This document shows, piece after piece, positions 38,026 through 54,700 of a DNA stretch of 64,000 nucleotides (position 1 is the first letter of the stretch; each line of letters starts with the position of its first letter). The notes below the pieces were generated by a model. The model saw nothing but the letters and a program-made list of their open reading frames with translations, ran no database searches and was not told the DNA's origin. The stretch is taken from positions 4,929,356-4,993,355 of the forward strand of contig NC_083636.1 in assembly GCF_963576545.1 (NCBI RefSeq), written 5' to 3'. This DNA comes from Limanda limanda (taxonomy: Eukaryota > Chordata > Actinopteri > Pleuronectiformes > Pleuronectidae). The position numbers were made by a program, and so were the translations under genes.

Positions 38026-41000
38026 TCGAGAGTTTCTCACAACAACTTGGTAACGTTGGAGGAGGTTGTGATCCCCCCTCCCTTGCCCGATTTCCAGTAG
38101 TATGTGTTATGTCTGTATCTTTTAGAAAACATATAGCAATACGAATGAAAACAGACTCTGTGAATCTGGATGCCACTAATGACAATTTGCATCACGGGAT
38201 AAACCAACTTCTATGACCGTTTAAAGTCCAAAATATGTCGGTTTCTTTCCACAGCAGCGTGAACGATTGAAGACGTGTTTGCTGCAAAAAAAGGATTTTC
38301 AGTCAAATTCACAAGTAATGAGCAGAGCTGGAACATCGGTGCAGCAGAGAGAGGATTTCTTTCTGCCCTTTAAGAAGCCTGAGAACACAGCCACTCGTTC
38401 ACGGTGTGAGTCATTACGAGGTTAACAGGAGGCAATGCGTGGTTCGATATCTATGTTGGATTTTAAATGTTTTATTCTCTTGTATTTGCACTGAATTGAG
38501 TAAACGTCTCGGATGGGGCGAGATTCCCCGACGCACAAAATACACAATACACTCAAGGATCCTTTTTTTTATACAGTGAAACTAAAGTAGGTGCAGAAAG
38601 AGGAAAAAAACTGCCCTTGGACCGAGACACAGCTTTGTTCAGAGTGGACAATTCGAAAAAAATATTTAAGAAGCACAAATAAGAGACGCAGCCGATCCAG
38701 ATATATGTTTCTTGGTATTCCACTCAAGTCTTATTCCTCTGAAAAACCTGGTCCGTGCCCAAAATGTTAAGCATTCCAGCACTTTGAGTAAATTCCCTGC
38801 CTGTGCGACCTCTCGACCTCGTAGTGATTTTTGTAACTCTGAGATCTCTTGGGCGGGTTTTCGTTTCACCGGACTTTTGTATTAAACACCTTGATTTCGA
38901 TCCTGATCCTCTGACCATGATACTGTCGCCCTCAGGCCAAAACCTCAATAACGCAAGTTTTGTCAATTGAAGCAATTTGAACAGACTTCCTGACACCAAA
39001 CTCTCTAGAAGACTTAATCCCATTTTTTCCTAATGTGCAGATTTGCTTCTCAAGAATGATTTTCTCAATTTGAACCTATATGGAAAATGGCACACTACAA
39101 CCAATTTGTATTTCTTATCTTCCTTGACTCCCTCTCTCTGTTCCAAATTATAATATACAGGGCACATGCTTACCTGGTGCACATTCATAAATGAGCTTCA
39201 GTCAAATCCCTACACACCAATTACCACGCAGTAAAACCTGGGGCGGCCGTTATTCTGCCGTCGCTGCTTCCCCGACGCAGCTCTGCAGAAAGCGAATTCT
39301 TCCCCCGATGAGACACTGAAGTAATTGTCCTTCACGAACTTTCTTCACGTTTGCCTCTCAACAGAGAAGAGTGAAAACGGCAACATAAATATAGTGGAAG
39401 GCTGCCAGAGAGGACAACAGGTGGACTTCCTACTTCCTGTTTAACCTTTTTACTTCCTGTCACATCACGGGTCAAAGTGCAACATAGTCAAAAACAAACG
39501 TAAATCTCTAGTGACTCATTATTCCAGCTCAGCGGCAGGTTGGTTTAATGTATAATGTAGCTACGTTGGAACATGTCAAAGTGGAAGTTTTCAGTTGGAA
39601 TAACCGCCCATGAAATTATCCATCGTTTAAACTGGCACATTAGTCGGTTTCTTAGCAAATTACCATTTCCCCTGTCACTGCAAATACCAGTACAATTAAT
39701 TACAAAATGAAAAGCAGTGAATTAATTATTCTTTAAAACAGGAAACCTAATGCACAAGACGTGGAACAAAAGGCGGCCATATAGCCACAAAGAATAGAAG
39801 CTGTCAGCTCGGGATCAACTTGAAACCTTTTTGAATGAAGTAATTGAGATTATTATTATTATTACTGCAAATATATATTTAAAACGTAAGGATTTTGAAA
39901 CGCCACGTTAAAAGGCTTAAGAGGCCCAGGTGCGGTTTGCAGTCTCTCATTGGATCCTTTTATGATTCTCATTATCTGTGATATCGTTCTCCTGTGGAGA
40001 GACAGGCAACAGATACAGAGAGAGAGGGGGGGGGGGGTTCCTCATCCTTAAGTAGCCTCACTAGCTTCATGGAACAATCAATCCCCAACGTATCCATTGT
40101 CACTTTTGTCAATAAAAAGCTTTTATTACCTTGCTAATCCAATCGATGAGAGGGACCATTATGTTTTACGGTGAACGATGGGACTGCAGATCTGTGACAT
40201 TTTGCTATATGGAGCGTGTTGCATTGTCGAGCAGATATTGCTCGAGTGTGTGTATTGGAGAGCGATAGCGTTCCAGCCACTGATTCTCCCCTTTCACAAA
40301 TGTCTCGTGATCTGTGTCTGTGCTGGAAAACCATTCATGAAAACAAAACAATAGGTATTCCAAGAACGTGTGTCTGGATTATGTTTTTTTTCCCTTCAGG
40401 CTGGAATACTGAAGTGAAGCTGAGGGAGGACAGAAGTCATCAATCACGAGGGCTGCACATGTTCCTGCAGTGGAAGACAACCTGGTGCAGTTAGACCGCA
40501 GTGTGGGATGCAGGCGGTTGACAGAGACAGGTAATTAACTAAAAATAATATGTGCTTGACACGGCTTTAAAAAGGAACAGGAGACGCAACGAAAATGACA
40601 CCTCCGAGAATAGCCCAGCCGGGGAGATGAAGGTAACTTTGTTATGTGCTCGAGTGGAAGCAGCACATGCAGCCGCATGTTTCCACACCTACACACTCGG
40701 GAAAGATCAAACTTCACGGCATGGGAGATTTCATTGGACATTCAACATCAATATATCTCACTCACCCACATCCCTTCATGTGAGTTCTTTATATACGCGG
40801 CATAAAAGACTGGCAGCACATCACAGCGGCGGCGGAATTTTTTTTTTGTCGGATTGCGCCTTTCAACTTTGAGCCCTTTGATTCGAACAATTGTCGGAGG
40901 AGAAGCTAAGTGACGTGTGCAGAGCGTGAATCTCAGGAACCAATAAAAATTCTGTCAAATCAAGAAGGAACGCAAAACACCGGGAGAAAATCTACAAGTT

Positions 41001-43671
41001 TCTGTCGCTAACGAACCTTTCAACAACATTTGGGTCGATGTCTCAGTTATAAGAACTTTTGAGACTCTAAAGAAAAGAAGCCAAACGTGATTGCATCATT
41101 TAAACTGATAGTGTTCCCCCCGTGGTTTCTGATAATGACGTGATCATCCAAAACAACAGCCTCAAATAACTTTACTTGCTGCTGCAACTAACAATTTAAT
41201 CTTTCTTTGTGTTGTGTGTGTATAATTGACTTAATCACTTGTGCACAAATTTGCAAAAAGTAATGAAATCACAGTCATTACAATTTTCTGGAACACAAAG
41301 CAATCTTCAAAAGTTATTAGGGTTTGACAAAAGATCCAAAACCTCAAACTATTCATTTTCTGTCGGCTGTATTCAATCAGCTAATTGTTTCAAAACCACA
41401 ACAACCTTAAATAAAAGAGTATTTCTAAGTTGCCCATTTATGAGTGAAGCGTGAATATTATGTCAAACAAACTGCAGCAGCTTCTTTTATATTGACCAAC
41501 ACTTGAAGTCTTGCATTGTCACCTCAGCTGTAATTATTCAAACTACTTCCCTTAAATAACCCCGACAACTTGGACAGGGTATTGATCAAGTGCCTTTAAA
41601 TCCACCACCGTGGAAAACATGCCAATCTGCCGCGGCCTCGCCTCAAATTTATTATCTTTCTTCAGAGAAGCTTGGAGCCGTCACCGATCGGAGGACGGAC
41701 AGCTGCTCCGTGGACAAAGGCCTACGTGTCTTTGTGGACAGACGCCTGCCAATCTAGCTGTCGACTCTGGATGACTGCCTGATTTTCACGGGGCTTGCTA
41801 ACTGCGTCTCCTGTTCGACGCTCGTCTCTGCCAGGTTCACCTGCCTCCCTGTCTTACTCCACATCAACCCTGAGTGCCAGTCTGTCTCTTCTGCCTGTTG
41901 AATCCGCTGAGCAGCAGGACTTCAATTCTGTCAGTGCCAATAAAAATCGCTAATGTCTCCTCTGCTCTGGAGGTGAGGGGGTGGCTGCTCTGACTTCTAC
42001 ATGATTCCATAGTCTGTTGAGAATACCGTGTACTTTTTTAAAAAAGTTTGACTAAAAACAAGACATTTTCATCTGTTGGAAATGTTGAGTTTTATTTACA
42101 GTGTGCTCATCCTTATTATAAATAATATTAACAATTGCTCTGTGACCTTGAATCTGAATAGTTAGCCGACAGAAAGACAGTTGTTTGTGTGGAAAACGCA
42201 TCATTGCTGTCACATGTTGTCTAAAGCAACACAAAGAGCTTCTGAATAGAAATGAAAAATAAGTATTAATGCTGATATTCTCATTCAGGCAAAGTGCTGA
42301 GAGGTCATAATCAGTAGAATAACCTGTTGGGGTTTAAATACCCGTCCAAGGTGACCTGATGATACCTGGGTTGAGAATTAAGAAAGAGATCTGCTATCAA
42401 AATAGGTTTTTATCTATATTTGCTTCTTACTTTGTTGAATACTGACTATTTTCAAGGCTTTTTTTATCCTTAATACTCGGTCCACCCCAAAGGACGAAGC
42501 CAAGACGAGGCCTCTGCCCTCTCTTTTTGAAGAATGTTCTTCTTAATTACCGCAGTTAGTTAATTAGGACGAGCTACAGAATCAGATAACGAGTCTCCCT
42601 TAGAAGCAACGAATTGAGAGTTTACTTCTTTGAAAGAGTCCGTCTTTAACTCCAAGTATGTTCCTTGACACTGGGCCCTGTGAAACCTATTAAACAGAAA
42701 TATAGAGTTGAATATGAAAAGCCAAAAAAAAAAAAATTCGACAGCTGCGTTATGTAAAGATGACAGGCTAATTATACTTGACTCGGTGTCAATTCGTGAA
42801 ATAGCGCATCATCTTCTGGAAAGAAAGATCCACTCGGCACAAGTTCAGCTGCCTCCTCCGGCAGCGAGTGTTGCTGAGATAAAAAAAAGTGAGAAATGCC
42901 CATCACAGCGACGGCTTGGTCGCATTTTACGTCTCCATTTTATTGCACTTTAAGCCTGAACAGATGTACTGCTGCAGGTGCTTAGTGCTGTGCTTAGATG
43001 CAGAGCCGTGAATGACTCATCTGCATCTTCCCCTCGTACCCGCTGATTTACACGTATTTGAATTCTGTGACTAATGGACGAGGTGATAGCGAGGCTGTCC
43101 AACCTTACGGGAAATGATCATATAGTTAATGAGAAAAAACGAGTGCTCCATTGGGGCGCTAATGTCCTCTAACCTCGCCTTGAGTCCACACAACTGCCAA
43201 GCAATCGAAATTACAGGCGAGAGCACCGGGCGCCCGCTGTGAAAGAAAAGAGGAGAAGCGCTCTTGAAATGTCAGGATCTCGTCTCTCAAGTTCGCTCGA
43301 GGCATAAAACTGATTCAGCTTTAGATTGAAGATTGTTCTGGCTTTTTTGTGGAAGATCCAAACACAACTATGGAAAGTCGTCAAGTGGAATAATTCACGA
43401 TAGAGAAATATTCATTGTCTTGCAAAAAAGCTCATGAGCTGCTATGCAATAAGCTTTTTTACGAACTATAATTATATTTTCTTGTTGGTTGACCTCTAGC
43501 AGCCGTGGCAATTAGAAAATAATTCAGGTGACATGGTGTGAAGGTCTAAAAAGAGAGGATCCATGCTTTGTTTTTCTTGTTAATTTTCTCCACATATGTT
43601 CCCTGATCCTTTTCCTAAACCCGACAAAACCTCGGCTAGACTTACAAAACCGTAATCACATGTTTATCACT

Positions 43672-43749
43672 GTTACCATGGAGACAAAATGCTGGTGCTG
43701 CCGCCACCTGCAAGCTCCTTGAAGCTTTATTAAGTGTTACCATGACGAC
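43672..43749 (+). promoter_or_regulatory. Pair of X-box-like (RFX) motifs
   Basis: GTTACCATGGAGAC (43672-43685) and GTTACCATGACGAC (43736-43749) both fit the RFX X-box form RYYRCC-N2-RRNRAC and are spaced 64 bp apart. A partial CTCF-like core (12 of 14) lies between them at 43701-43714 on the minus strand. Function is inferred only. Confidence 0.35.
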
Positions 43750-46700
43750 AAACGTCCAGGGTTATTATGTATTAGTATGCTCCGGGGGGCCTCATCGGAA
43801 AATATAGGGACATACTTTTTAGACTCTATTTGTTAGGAACACAACAGGGTTGTGTATGCTGCTGTGAATGTAGCTGAAGGGTACATGGTCGTCTGGCAGG
43901 TCTGGAACACTTCTGACGCTGCTCTAATGTAATGTTACCCTTCCATGAATTGTTCTGTCACTTGAGATTTTCTTTTATTACACCCAGTTTATATATTGTC
44001 CTGCTACACGTGGTCACCACACGTCAGTGAAGTGTTCCCATCCACGAGGAGGAACAAGCTGTGTGGAGGAACAGGACTCGTATCAGTAGCTGGTGAAGCA
44101 AATAAGAGGTAGTAAAAGAGACAAGAGGCCTCTGTAAAACAAATGATGCGCAGCTGTGAAAAATGGCTTTGGAAGTAACCAGACCAGTCGAGAGGCCAGG
44201 AGAGGGGGGGATAAATAATGACTGCAGAAGGAGAACGTACAAAGCAAGTGCATCAGATGCAAATTACAAAATAAATAGGTTTTAAGACGGGTAGCGCAGG
44301 CGAGAAGAACCGCTAGCAGAGGCCGTGCATCACGAAGCGTAGCATTAACGATGCACTTGGGTTGCATTGTGAAAACTCGGAAGGGAGAAACAAGAGTCTT
44401 TTCCAGGTAATGTAATTGCTGTACTTGTGATCTAACGCCCTCATTAAGCTCGGATCAAACTGGGGGTGCAGAGAAGCAGCGTCACGGAGGCAGAGTTTGA
44501 AACAGACGGGATTAGCAGACGACAGAGCTGCTCACTCACGCGCGCCGAAAGTTTGAAGTCTCCTGCGCGGCTAATTGTCGACTGTGGACACAAGCGTGGA
44601 GAAGTTCTGCCTCCCCACTGAATCACAGAGAGCTCGCTTGCCCTTGGCTTGCCTCCCAGCGTTTGTGTTGATTTTCTCTGAGCAATTAACAATCTGACAC
44701 CGTGACCTTGGACTAAAGGAGAGAGAGAGAGGGAGAGGGAGAAGGAAACTGCCTTATGTCTTCAAAGAATAGCTCCTAGAATCCAAGAATATATCTCTGC
44801 TTTTAGATTTTTTACGCTCATTTCCGAGTCTTGTCTCATGGGCTGTGAATTACACAAAAGTCACAAATCTCAGGAGCAAGGTCAACAATGAGTCATTGAC
44901 GAAACACCACAACTACACACGGCCTTGGATTCACTCTGTGGATATAAATCCAGGAGGCAGATACAGTTTTTTCGGGTGCATGCCTCAATTTAAGATTAAA
45001 ATCCTCTGCTGTCCAAAAGTGTAAGATCACTTTCCCAGAATGCAAAGGCGTAGAGCGATGTTTACAAAGCAACATGTTGATGCAGTGTGAATTAACTAAT
45101 ACTTTTTATACTCATAAGTATGTTATACTATTGCCAGGAGATTGTTGCAGTTGATTGGATGTAGAAACCATACGATTTTGACTCTAAACCCTTTTATACC
45201 ACCAATGTACCAGTCTTGTTTTTATGTGTTGTACATTTGTTGTCCGTTTTTATGTTTGTTTTTCACCTCGGGTTTTAGTGACATTTTACCTTGTCCTCCC
45301 TGTCCTTGAAGTCGTTCCTTATTTTCTGAGTACAGTGGCGGAATTTTATGTCAAGTTGAGAGTCCTCAGTGTCAAAACTGTGACTGTGGAAGTATAAACT
45401 TACTCTTTAAAAAGAATGGTACATTCAAGCATCTACTGCTAAAGGGACTGTTCATAAAAGCACTAAATAATGGTATTTAAAAGGTTATAAGATTTTCATT
45501 TTGTGTAAATTGGCATTTCTGTTTGAAATTGCTCAGTTGCTACGATCCTTGTTGCTTGACTTTGACTCAATCATCTAATTCACGAATAGATTTTGTTTAA
45601 TCACAACAGATCAAATGTGCTGAGGTGTGCGTAAAGCTGAGCCGACAGGTGCAAAAACAGAAAACAATGTGAGTGACAGCGATGATGATGCTCACGGTGC
45701 TAAAGGGTAACGCTATCAACAGAGGTAGTATAATTGTCTCTCTCTCAAAAATAGGAACAACATAATTAATTCAAAGACAGACATATGCAGCTTGACATTA
45801 AAGTAAGTGGCTGATTTGCTGTTTGGAAAATGTCAGAAGCCGTATCAAAAGAAGAGATGAAGCTACCTGGAAAGGGCATGAAGAAGTCCTGCTGGCACAA
45901 ATGAGTTTAAAGACTTACTTAGAAAAGGGTAATGCAGAGTGTGTTTGGGAAGGTGAAACTGTGATGGGGGGTGCACTGCTTCCAGAGCCAACCTGGCTTT
46001 TCAATCAATCACCTTATCAAAGAACAGGATTTGAGCGGCCAAAAAAAACAATGTCTGCTCAGTTCCTTTGGCTTCTGGCTGCCGAGGAGCAGCCGGCAGC
46101 AAATGAGCAGATCTGTGCGGAGTGAGGCAGAGGTCAGAGGTCAGAGGATGATGATGGATCTCTGAGAGATGTCAAAATCCTATGAAGTGAAAGAAGATGA
46201 GAGGAGAAAGGGAAGCAGTGGTGAAGGGGTGAAGAAGACAAAACACAGATGCTTCCATATCGTGGGGCCAGGTTAGAAAAATGGGTTAGAAAGAAAATGG
46301 ATGCTCTGTGACATGAAAAGGTGACATAAGGCCACAAGTGGAACAGACTCAAGATCAGGATTACAGCTATAAAGGAAAATATCGACAAAAGAGAAATGAA
46401 ATAATCAAAATAATCATCTCTATGCGAAAGATTGAAGGGACAACGGAAAACTAGGATTGCACCATCTTCAGGTAACTCACTGAAAAGGGGCTGCAGACCT
46501 CAGTCATATCAAGTGGACCGGGGGGGCTCCAGGGTGAGAGGTGGCACAGAATCCAAATGAAAGAGTGACACATGGAGAATACGAGATTCCCCCTCAGCAG
46601 AGACGAGCAGAGTGTCTTACGTCTAAGCGGGGGGGGGGGTGCAGCAGGTTCTGCCGAGTGATTTATGTCTACGCAGGGGGCAACAAAATGTAGAAACAAG

Positions 46701-47804
46701 ATGGGAACACATCCTGCGATGAACTCAGGACTTTTGCAGACTGCTGACTGATAGTTCCTGTCTCTACCCCCCCCCAGACACACACACACACAATGCCTGG
46801 AGATGAGACAGAGCCACAGATAAGGCCGGGGTGAATAGCATCCTCAAGGATGTGTCACCAAAACAAGATGGAGGAGGAGTGAGCGGGTGGGATTTCTGGG
46901 GACAAAGAGAAGCTCAAGGAAACAGAAGTGCTAATGTGACGGGAGTGAGCAGAGTGCTGTGTCGACACTTCGGCTTTCCTCCGCTCGCAAATACTCTAAA
47001 TGCTTTTCTTGCAATATCTGCCACGTAATACGGCTTTGGCTTCGCAGGTCGTGTGCTGCAAGAGTCCTGAGGCCAAAATGTGAAAACTGTTGACAATAAC
47101 AATCGCCTGCAGATGAAGTGTTAATTAGCAAATTGCAGAGGAAGGAGGGGGGGGGCGAGGGAAAGCATTGGATGAAAACAAATCAGCGCATGGAGGAGAG
47201 CAAGAATTCATTAGGGCAACAGCACCTCTCCTATAAGCCCTTGTTGTCCATGCAGGGGAATTCCAACTGTTTTACGTTTTAAATATATATATATCCCAAT
47301 CATATTTGATGTTTATAGTGTGGTATGAATATGCATTTCACCTTCTAGCCTTATCTAAACCCCCCTGTGTACAGCAGGTTGTGGCTCCTGCTCTTCCACA
47401 GCTTACATAAGAGAGGTGGGTCGTGTCGGGGGTGATAAAAAACTGTTGACGACCAAGCTATCAAAATGACATTTATGGGACCTGCACAGTTTCAAACTTT
47501 TATTGGCAGTCATCGTTGCTCAATTATATTTTATTAATTTTCTGCCGTGTAATGTTTGCCCTTGGTTGAGGAAGGTTCTTGCTTCTTCTTTATCGCCACC
47601 CTGTACTCATGTTGCATTGGATGAAACTATACTTGCTTTTTCCCCTTCTTCCTGCTTCTGCAAAATCGTCAACAGCCCCTTCACGTGCTTGTTAGTTGAT
47701 GATTTACACATATTCCCAGAACCTCAGAGTTATTACACTCTTCTGGCTCTGTAACGGCAGTTCAGCCCTCGCCCCTCTCAGCAGGGGGTAATCCCTGCTT
47801 TATT

Positions 47805-47833
47805 TGGCTCACTGGATAAAAGAGTCGGCTAAA
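47805..47833 (-). repeat. Small remnant of the same teleost repeat
   Basis: GGATAAAAGAGTCGGCTAAA resembles the reverse complement of the conserved start of the 22.2-kb repeat (GGATAAAAGCGTCAGCTAAATG). Only ~30 bp is recognisable. Confidence 0.4.
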
Positions 47834-48855
47834 TTGCCAAGTTTAGTCGAGTCAAGATGAAAAGACTTCCGTGGTTTCGAGCCCGAATCGAGTTCACACT
47901 GCTGGCGAGACGGTGGTGCTCCGTGTTTACCCTTTAAGTGGAAGTGGAGGGCACCTTTCATGGATAGCATCTCTTACAGGCCCAACCCCCCCCCCAGGCC
48001 TTTCATTATGAGTCTGATAACAGTGCGGTCTCACTGGCATGGGGCAACAGGAATAAATCCGAGAGATAAGAAAGACAGTCAGCCATTTCATCTCTTGTAA
48101 TGTGAATCATTGGAATGAACCCGGAGTATTTTGGTCTGCCCTCACCTCGTGTGACAGCGTCCACTCCTCTGCAGCGCTGGTAATTCCTCCTGATCCTCAG
48201 TGCTATAGCCTTCTGTGCTTTACATAATATCAGTGTTTACAACACTCAAGACAAGCGATTACATTTGTAAGTTCTTAGATTTAAAATGTCAGTAACTAGG
48301 TCCAACACTCACAGACAAGTCGGCGTTTATGAGTTTGCAATTTGTCAAAGAATTGATTATTGACTAGTTTAACAAATGAGCTGAAATAAAATAAAAAGGG
48401 CTGTAGCTTGAAGGTCAGAAACTAGCTTTCTATATGTATTCATAATTGATTTAAGCTAACAATGACACCAGGTAGAGTGCACACGCTGCAGCTCTTAAAA
48501 TGATCACAGCTAATCGAAGTGACAGATGCACAGGTCGACACAGAGGGGACGACAGTTCCTGTTTTCAGCCTCTGTAAATGGTAAATAATATTTAGACAAC
48601 AGATCAATTTGTACTAGAAAATACTGCATTCCCCTCCAGAACTGACTCTTCAAAGCAGCATCATAACAAAAAAAATCCACATAATACACAAGGCAGCACT
48701 TGGTGCCTATGGGAGGGCAAGGTGTGATGTGTGCTCGCTCCTTGCAATCAAACCAGCGTGAGCAGCCTGCATGTAGAACATACACCAGGTGACCTGCCTC
48801 GAGGAAAGCCAGACAGTCAGTAACTAAAATGGAAAACAATGTGGAGGATCGAGCC

Positions 48856-48898
48856 CTCCTCCTCCTCCTTCTCCTCCTCCTCCTCCACCTCCTCCTCG
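48856..48898. repeat. (CTC)n trinucleotide repeat
   Basis: CTCCTCCTC units with TTC and CAC interruptions. The minus strand reads as Glu-rich codons (48817-49014), but no gene structure supports coding. Confidence 0.93.
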
Positions 48899-50083
48899 CT
48901 GTTTAAACCTATACACTCATTCCTCCAGAGATAACACGCTAGATATTCATGACATGGATATGCCAAGTCTAGGAGATAGACTGGGTATGAGTGGGCCGGC
49001 GAATAAAAACACAAGATAGAGAGAGCTGAATATCTCTCACACGTCGGGTAACAGCTTTGCAGGGTGGGCTACCTGATCCAGGTGGGCTTAGCCCATCATT
49101 AGCCCCGTCTTACAACTGTTCCAGATAATCAGCGATTGAAAAATGCACGTCTGTGGAAGTATTACTCCTTGTAGCTGCAGTATATTGTGCAATAGGACAA
49201 AAAAGGTTTCACGTAGAATGGAACAGTATGTCAGGTACACGAGTCGCTAGCAAATGAAAGCAAGAACAGAGGGAAAAGAGGTATTCCCACATTGCTGTAG
49301 TCTGTAAATACTGTTTTGAAGGAACACAAAACCTTTCAGAAGATTCCAATTCCTTCTAGGACTATAAAACACTATTTGTGTGTCTGTGTGTGTTCTCTCC
49401 TTCCATGTATGAGCTTAACATGAAAGTTTACACTGAGTTCAGCGAGTGCTGTTAGGGAGACGATGAGCATTAGGTATTTTTCCGACATCTGTCATGAGTC
49501 ATCGATATGTCAAGAAAAGTGTGAAGTCATCACCTCGGTGGAAGCTGAGCTCAGTGACAAGAGCCTCTATCAGCATTCACACCCAGTGTCCAGAAGTGTG
49601 TCTCTACCATTCAGCTATCCTCCGCACACAATACGGCTCGTCCAAAAATGTAATCGCAGCAGAGCAAACACAAAGCACTAAGTCTGTGTTATGCTGGAGA
49701 AAAAAAAGGCAAATGAGAACCTAAACAAGCACAAACAACATTGTTTAAGCTCAAGCTTACGCAGAAGAGAGAATGTAATCGTACTCATTTATCTGTATTT
49801 CTCTACAATTGTGCAGCAAAAACCAACATTTGCATCTTCAGAGAGATTATGTTTACGCAAATATACAAGCACCTTTCTGACAACCTGAGATATCTGGTTA
49901 TACCCGACGTGCTCCTATAAAACCGATTCTGCTTTTTTTTCAGTGAGAACCCAGGGCAACACCGTGTGCGGGGTCAGTAAGCAAGTAGCAGACGTATCAT
50001 CTTTCAAAAGCGGCACAAATATTTACCTCTGGTCGCTTCACTGTGGACAAGGTTTTGTTTAGGAGAAGTGGTGGCGGTGGTGT

Positions 50084-51733
<1,650 letters not shown>

Positions 51734-54700
51734 TCATTTTTAATTTACTCCCCCAAAACCTGGAAACTCTGTACCTCCACTCAACTGTCACGAAAATAAT
51801 GTTCATCATCCATTTCCTTTTCAGTCTTGGTTACGTATATTAATTATATAAAAATGTAATATTTTATATAGCCTAACCTAACTTGAAGGTTAAGTTCATG
51901 ACCTAATCACAGGGATTTATGGTGTTACTCGAAACGATTGCTGTAAACCATCAATCATTACTCCATCAAGTCATTTGTAGTGTAGTTTACTTTATATTGA
52001 CCATTTATTTGAACGTAATTGTTCATTTGGTTTCATAAGAAGTGTTTAAACTTATTTTAACAACAGAGTAATTTCACATCGTGTGGATTAATCTCTAGCA
52101 ATAGGTCTCGGCTGTTGAAACTGCTGTAATTTGTGCCTCAATGAATTTGCATTGACAATCAACGTTTAATCAAAGCCACTTGTAATCTACTCAATCGTGA
52201 ATTATCTGTATTTGTATTCAATGCACCAGCAGCAGAGGCAGGTTAGTCATAAAAGGAAACCGATGCAGAGCAGATTAACATTCAGGAGCTGTTGAGTTGA
52301 GTCAACAATCCCAGAGGCATTTCAATTTAGACTCCGACCATTTCGTGTTTGACCAAACCAAAGCAGGACAGGTTCAGCTGGAAACCGTCGCTCCTGCTTT
52401 CCACGGGTCCAAAAGGAAAAAGTCTAAATAACCCCAATGGAATAACACAATTCACCTCTGCTGCAGGAACCAGCTGCATGTTTGCCAAGGCTGTCTGCGG
52501 AGAATGACTATCTATGAAGCAAATCTCCTAATTCCATGGGAGTAAATGCTGTGTGCCCCTAATGTGATTTTAAAAGTCAGGCAAAATGGCCAGTGGCTTC
52601 CTGATATCGCTCCTTGTTCTGAGGTAAGACAGAGTTGTTTCCATTAAAATCGTTCCCCCTTACAGAGCCACTAATGATCTGTCATTAAGATGCATTGATT
52701 TCCCCTTGAGGAGGAGGCATGGAGGGATTCACTGCTTATGTGTGTTTCTCAAGGAAACACCATCAACTTTGGACTTTATGACCATTATCACAATGAGATA
52801 AGACGAAGATGTCAGGATACAGGAAGTCCGAGCTCGAATAAGCTCACAAAATGTATTCTGTGATGTTCTGGCAGGTGCCGGGCTCGTAAAATTCATTTCA
52901 ATGTTGTGTTTTTTACCGTTACGAGGAACTGGAGCTGAATTTCCAGTGTTTCCCATAATTTTTACAGGATTTGTCAGAAATAATTCCCTGACATAGAGCG
53001 CCTGAGAGGCATCATACAGCATATGCTATCCAACATAGCCATTCCACTCATTGCCAAGCATCTGCTCTTCCCATATGGGTGTTGTGTTTGTGTGTTTGTG
53101 TGTTTGCTCGTGTGTGTGCATGTCTAAAAGTGTGATCGAGAGAGAGAGAGAGATGGAAACTGTTTTCAGAGGAAACTTCCATCGTTCCCCTACAGAAGTG
53201 TGGAGCTGTTCCAATAACTTGCACCAGCAGATGCATCCCTCATGCATCTTCGTTTCCCTTTAACGTTGCTCAGAGACACATGCTGATCACAAGATGTTTC
53301 TGTGCGAAGCCAATTTGTTTGTCTCAGGTTTTCCTGAATGTAAATTAATTCGCCCACGAACTCTTGTGTTTCAGAGGCTCAGAAAAGGAAAGGTAGCGTT
53401 GGCAGAGGAATACCGATATAGAACAATTCCCATGTGCAACGTTCCATGTGCATTTACAGGAATTTTAATAGACACCGCCTTTGACTGGGGAGCACAGTGT
53501 GTGGGATGTTAAACACGAATGCGTGTTTTGTGAATTTTTTAGCGTTCCCAGGAGGACATGGCAATGACCCCCAACTGCTTTTATTCCCCATGTGCATATA
53601 AGAGTCTTGCTTTATTAGAAGCGTCTCCCTGCCGTCTCTTTCAGATTGTGACTGTCTCATAAGACACCTCTCTCCCCTCACTGACACCGCATGTGGTTTA
53701 ATGAGCGCTCTGTGCGCTAATGCCTCTGTAAGCCATCTCCTTCCTCACTACTGCTCTAATCTTATTCACAAAGGAGCACAAGTCACTCTCTGATGTGTCA
53801 CTCATGGGAGCTTGTGCCTCCATAACCTCGTACCTGATACCAGAACCTCACAATTACTGTTCTTCTGCTGTATCTACTTAGGCGAACACTTCTGCTCCCT
53901 CTGTTCTCCGTCCTCCGGAAAATATCCGGGGTTTGCATATCCTTGAACCCTGCAGCCATCCGGGTGTTTTTTTGAGGATATTAAGTCTGTTTTATGCATG
54001 GGGTCAAATCCATCTTCACCCCTATCATTCCTCCTGCTGATTTACATTCCTCCTCCCTTACTTTCCTCCAACTTTCAGTGTTTTCCTTACTTTCCTTTTC
54101 AGTGTCGCGTATAATAATAATACATGGATATTTTCTACTCGTTTTTCATCGTCACCCTCTGCACTTAACTGTCCAACTCTAATATGGATGGATAAGTCCA
54201 GGCTAAAGTTTGTCTAAAGGTGTGTCCCTAATGTTTAGTTATGTAGCAGCCAGCCCTGCTGTCCTCAGCACAGGGAGATAGCTGTTTCTGCCTCTCAACT
54301 CTAACACATACAGAGAGTGAGTGCACTTTACTGCTGACCTAAAATAAAACCAAATGTAGCTTAATAACTTGGCAAATGGACTCACTAACTGGTGCACTTT
54401 GAGTGCACACAAGTGGCTCATTGCTATTTGGTACCTGTCATTGACAAAACTGCTTCCAGCCTCAGCCTTGACTGCACATAGCAGCTGAGCAGCAGCCGGG
54501 CACATAGGGAAGGACGTATCCAAACCAGCCGGAGCCGTCCTATTAGTCCCCCATTATCTTTAAGATGGTAGCAAGGTCTGTCAGGTTAGACCCATTTCAA
54601 CTGTGGTCGGGAAACATTGTGTCCTGGACTGTCTGTCTGGCATTTGCAGCACTGATTGGGCAGAATAACCCGACACAGTGTTCACACAACACACACACAC

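Noticed and set aside
52944..52970. CAGTGTTTCCCATAATTTTT, resembling a hAT terminal repeat
   Set aside because: No matching inverted end or flanking duplication found nearby; at most a solitary remnant.
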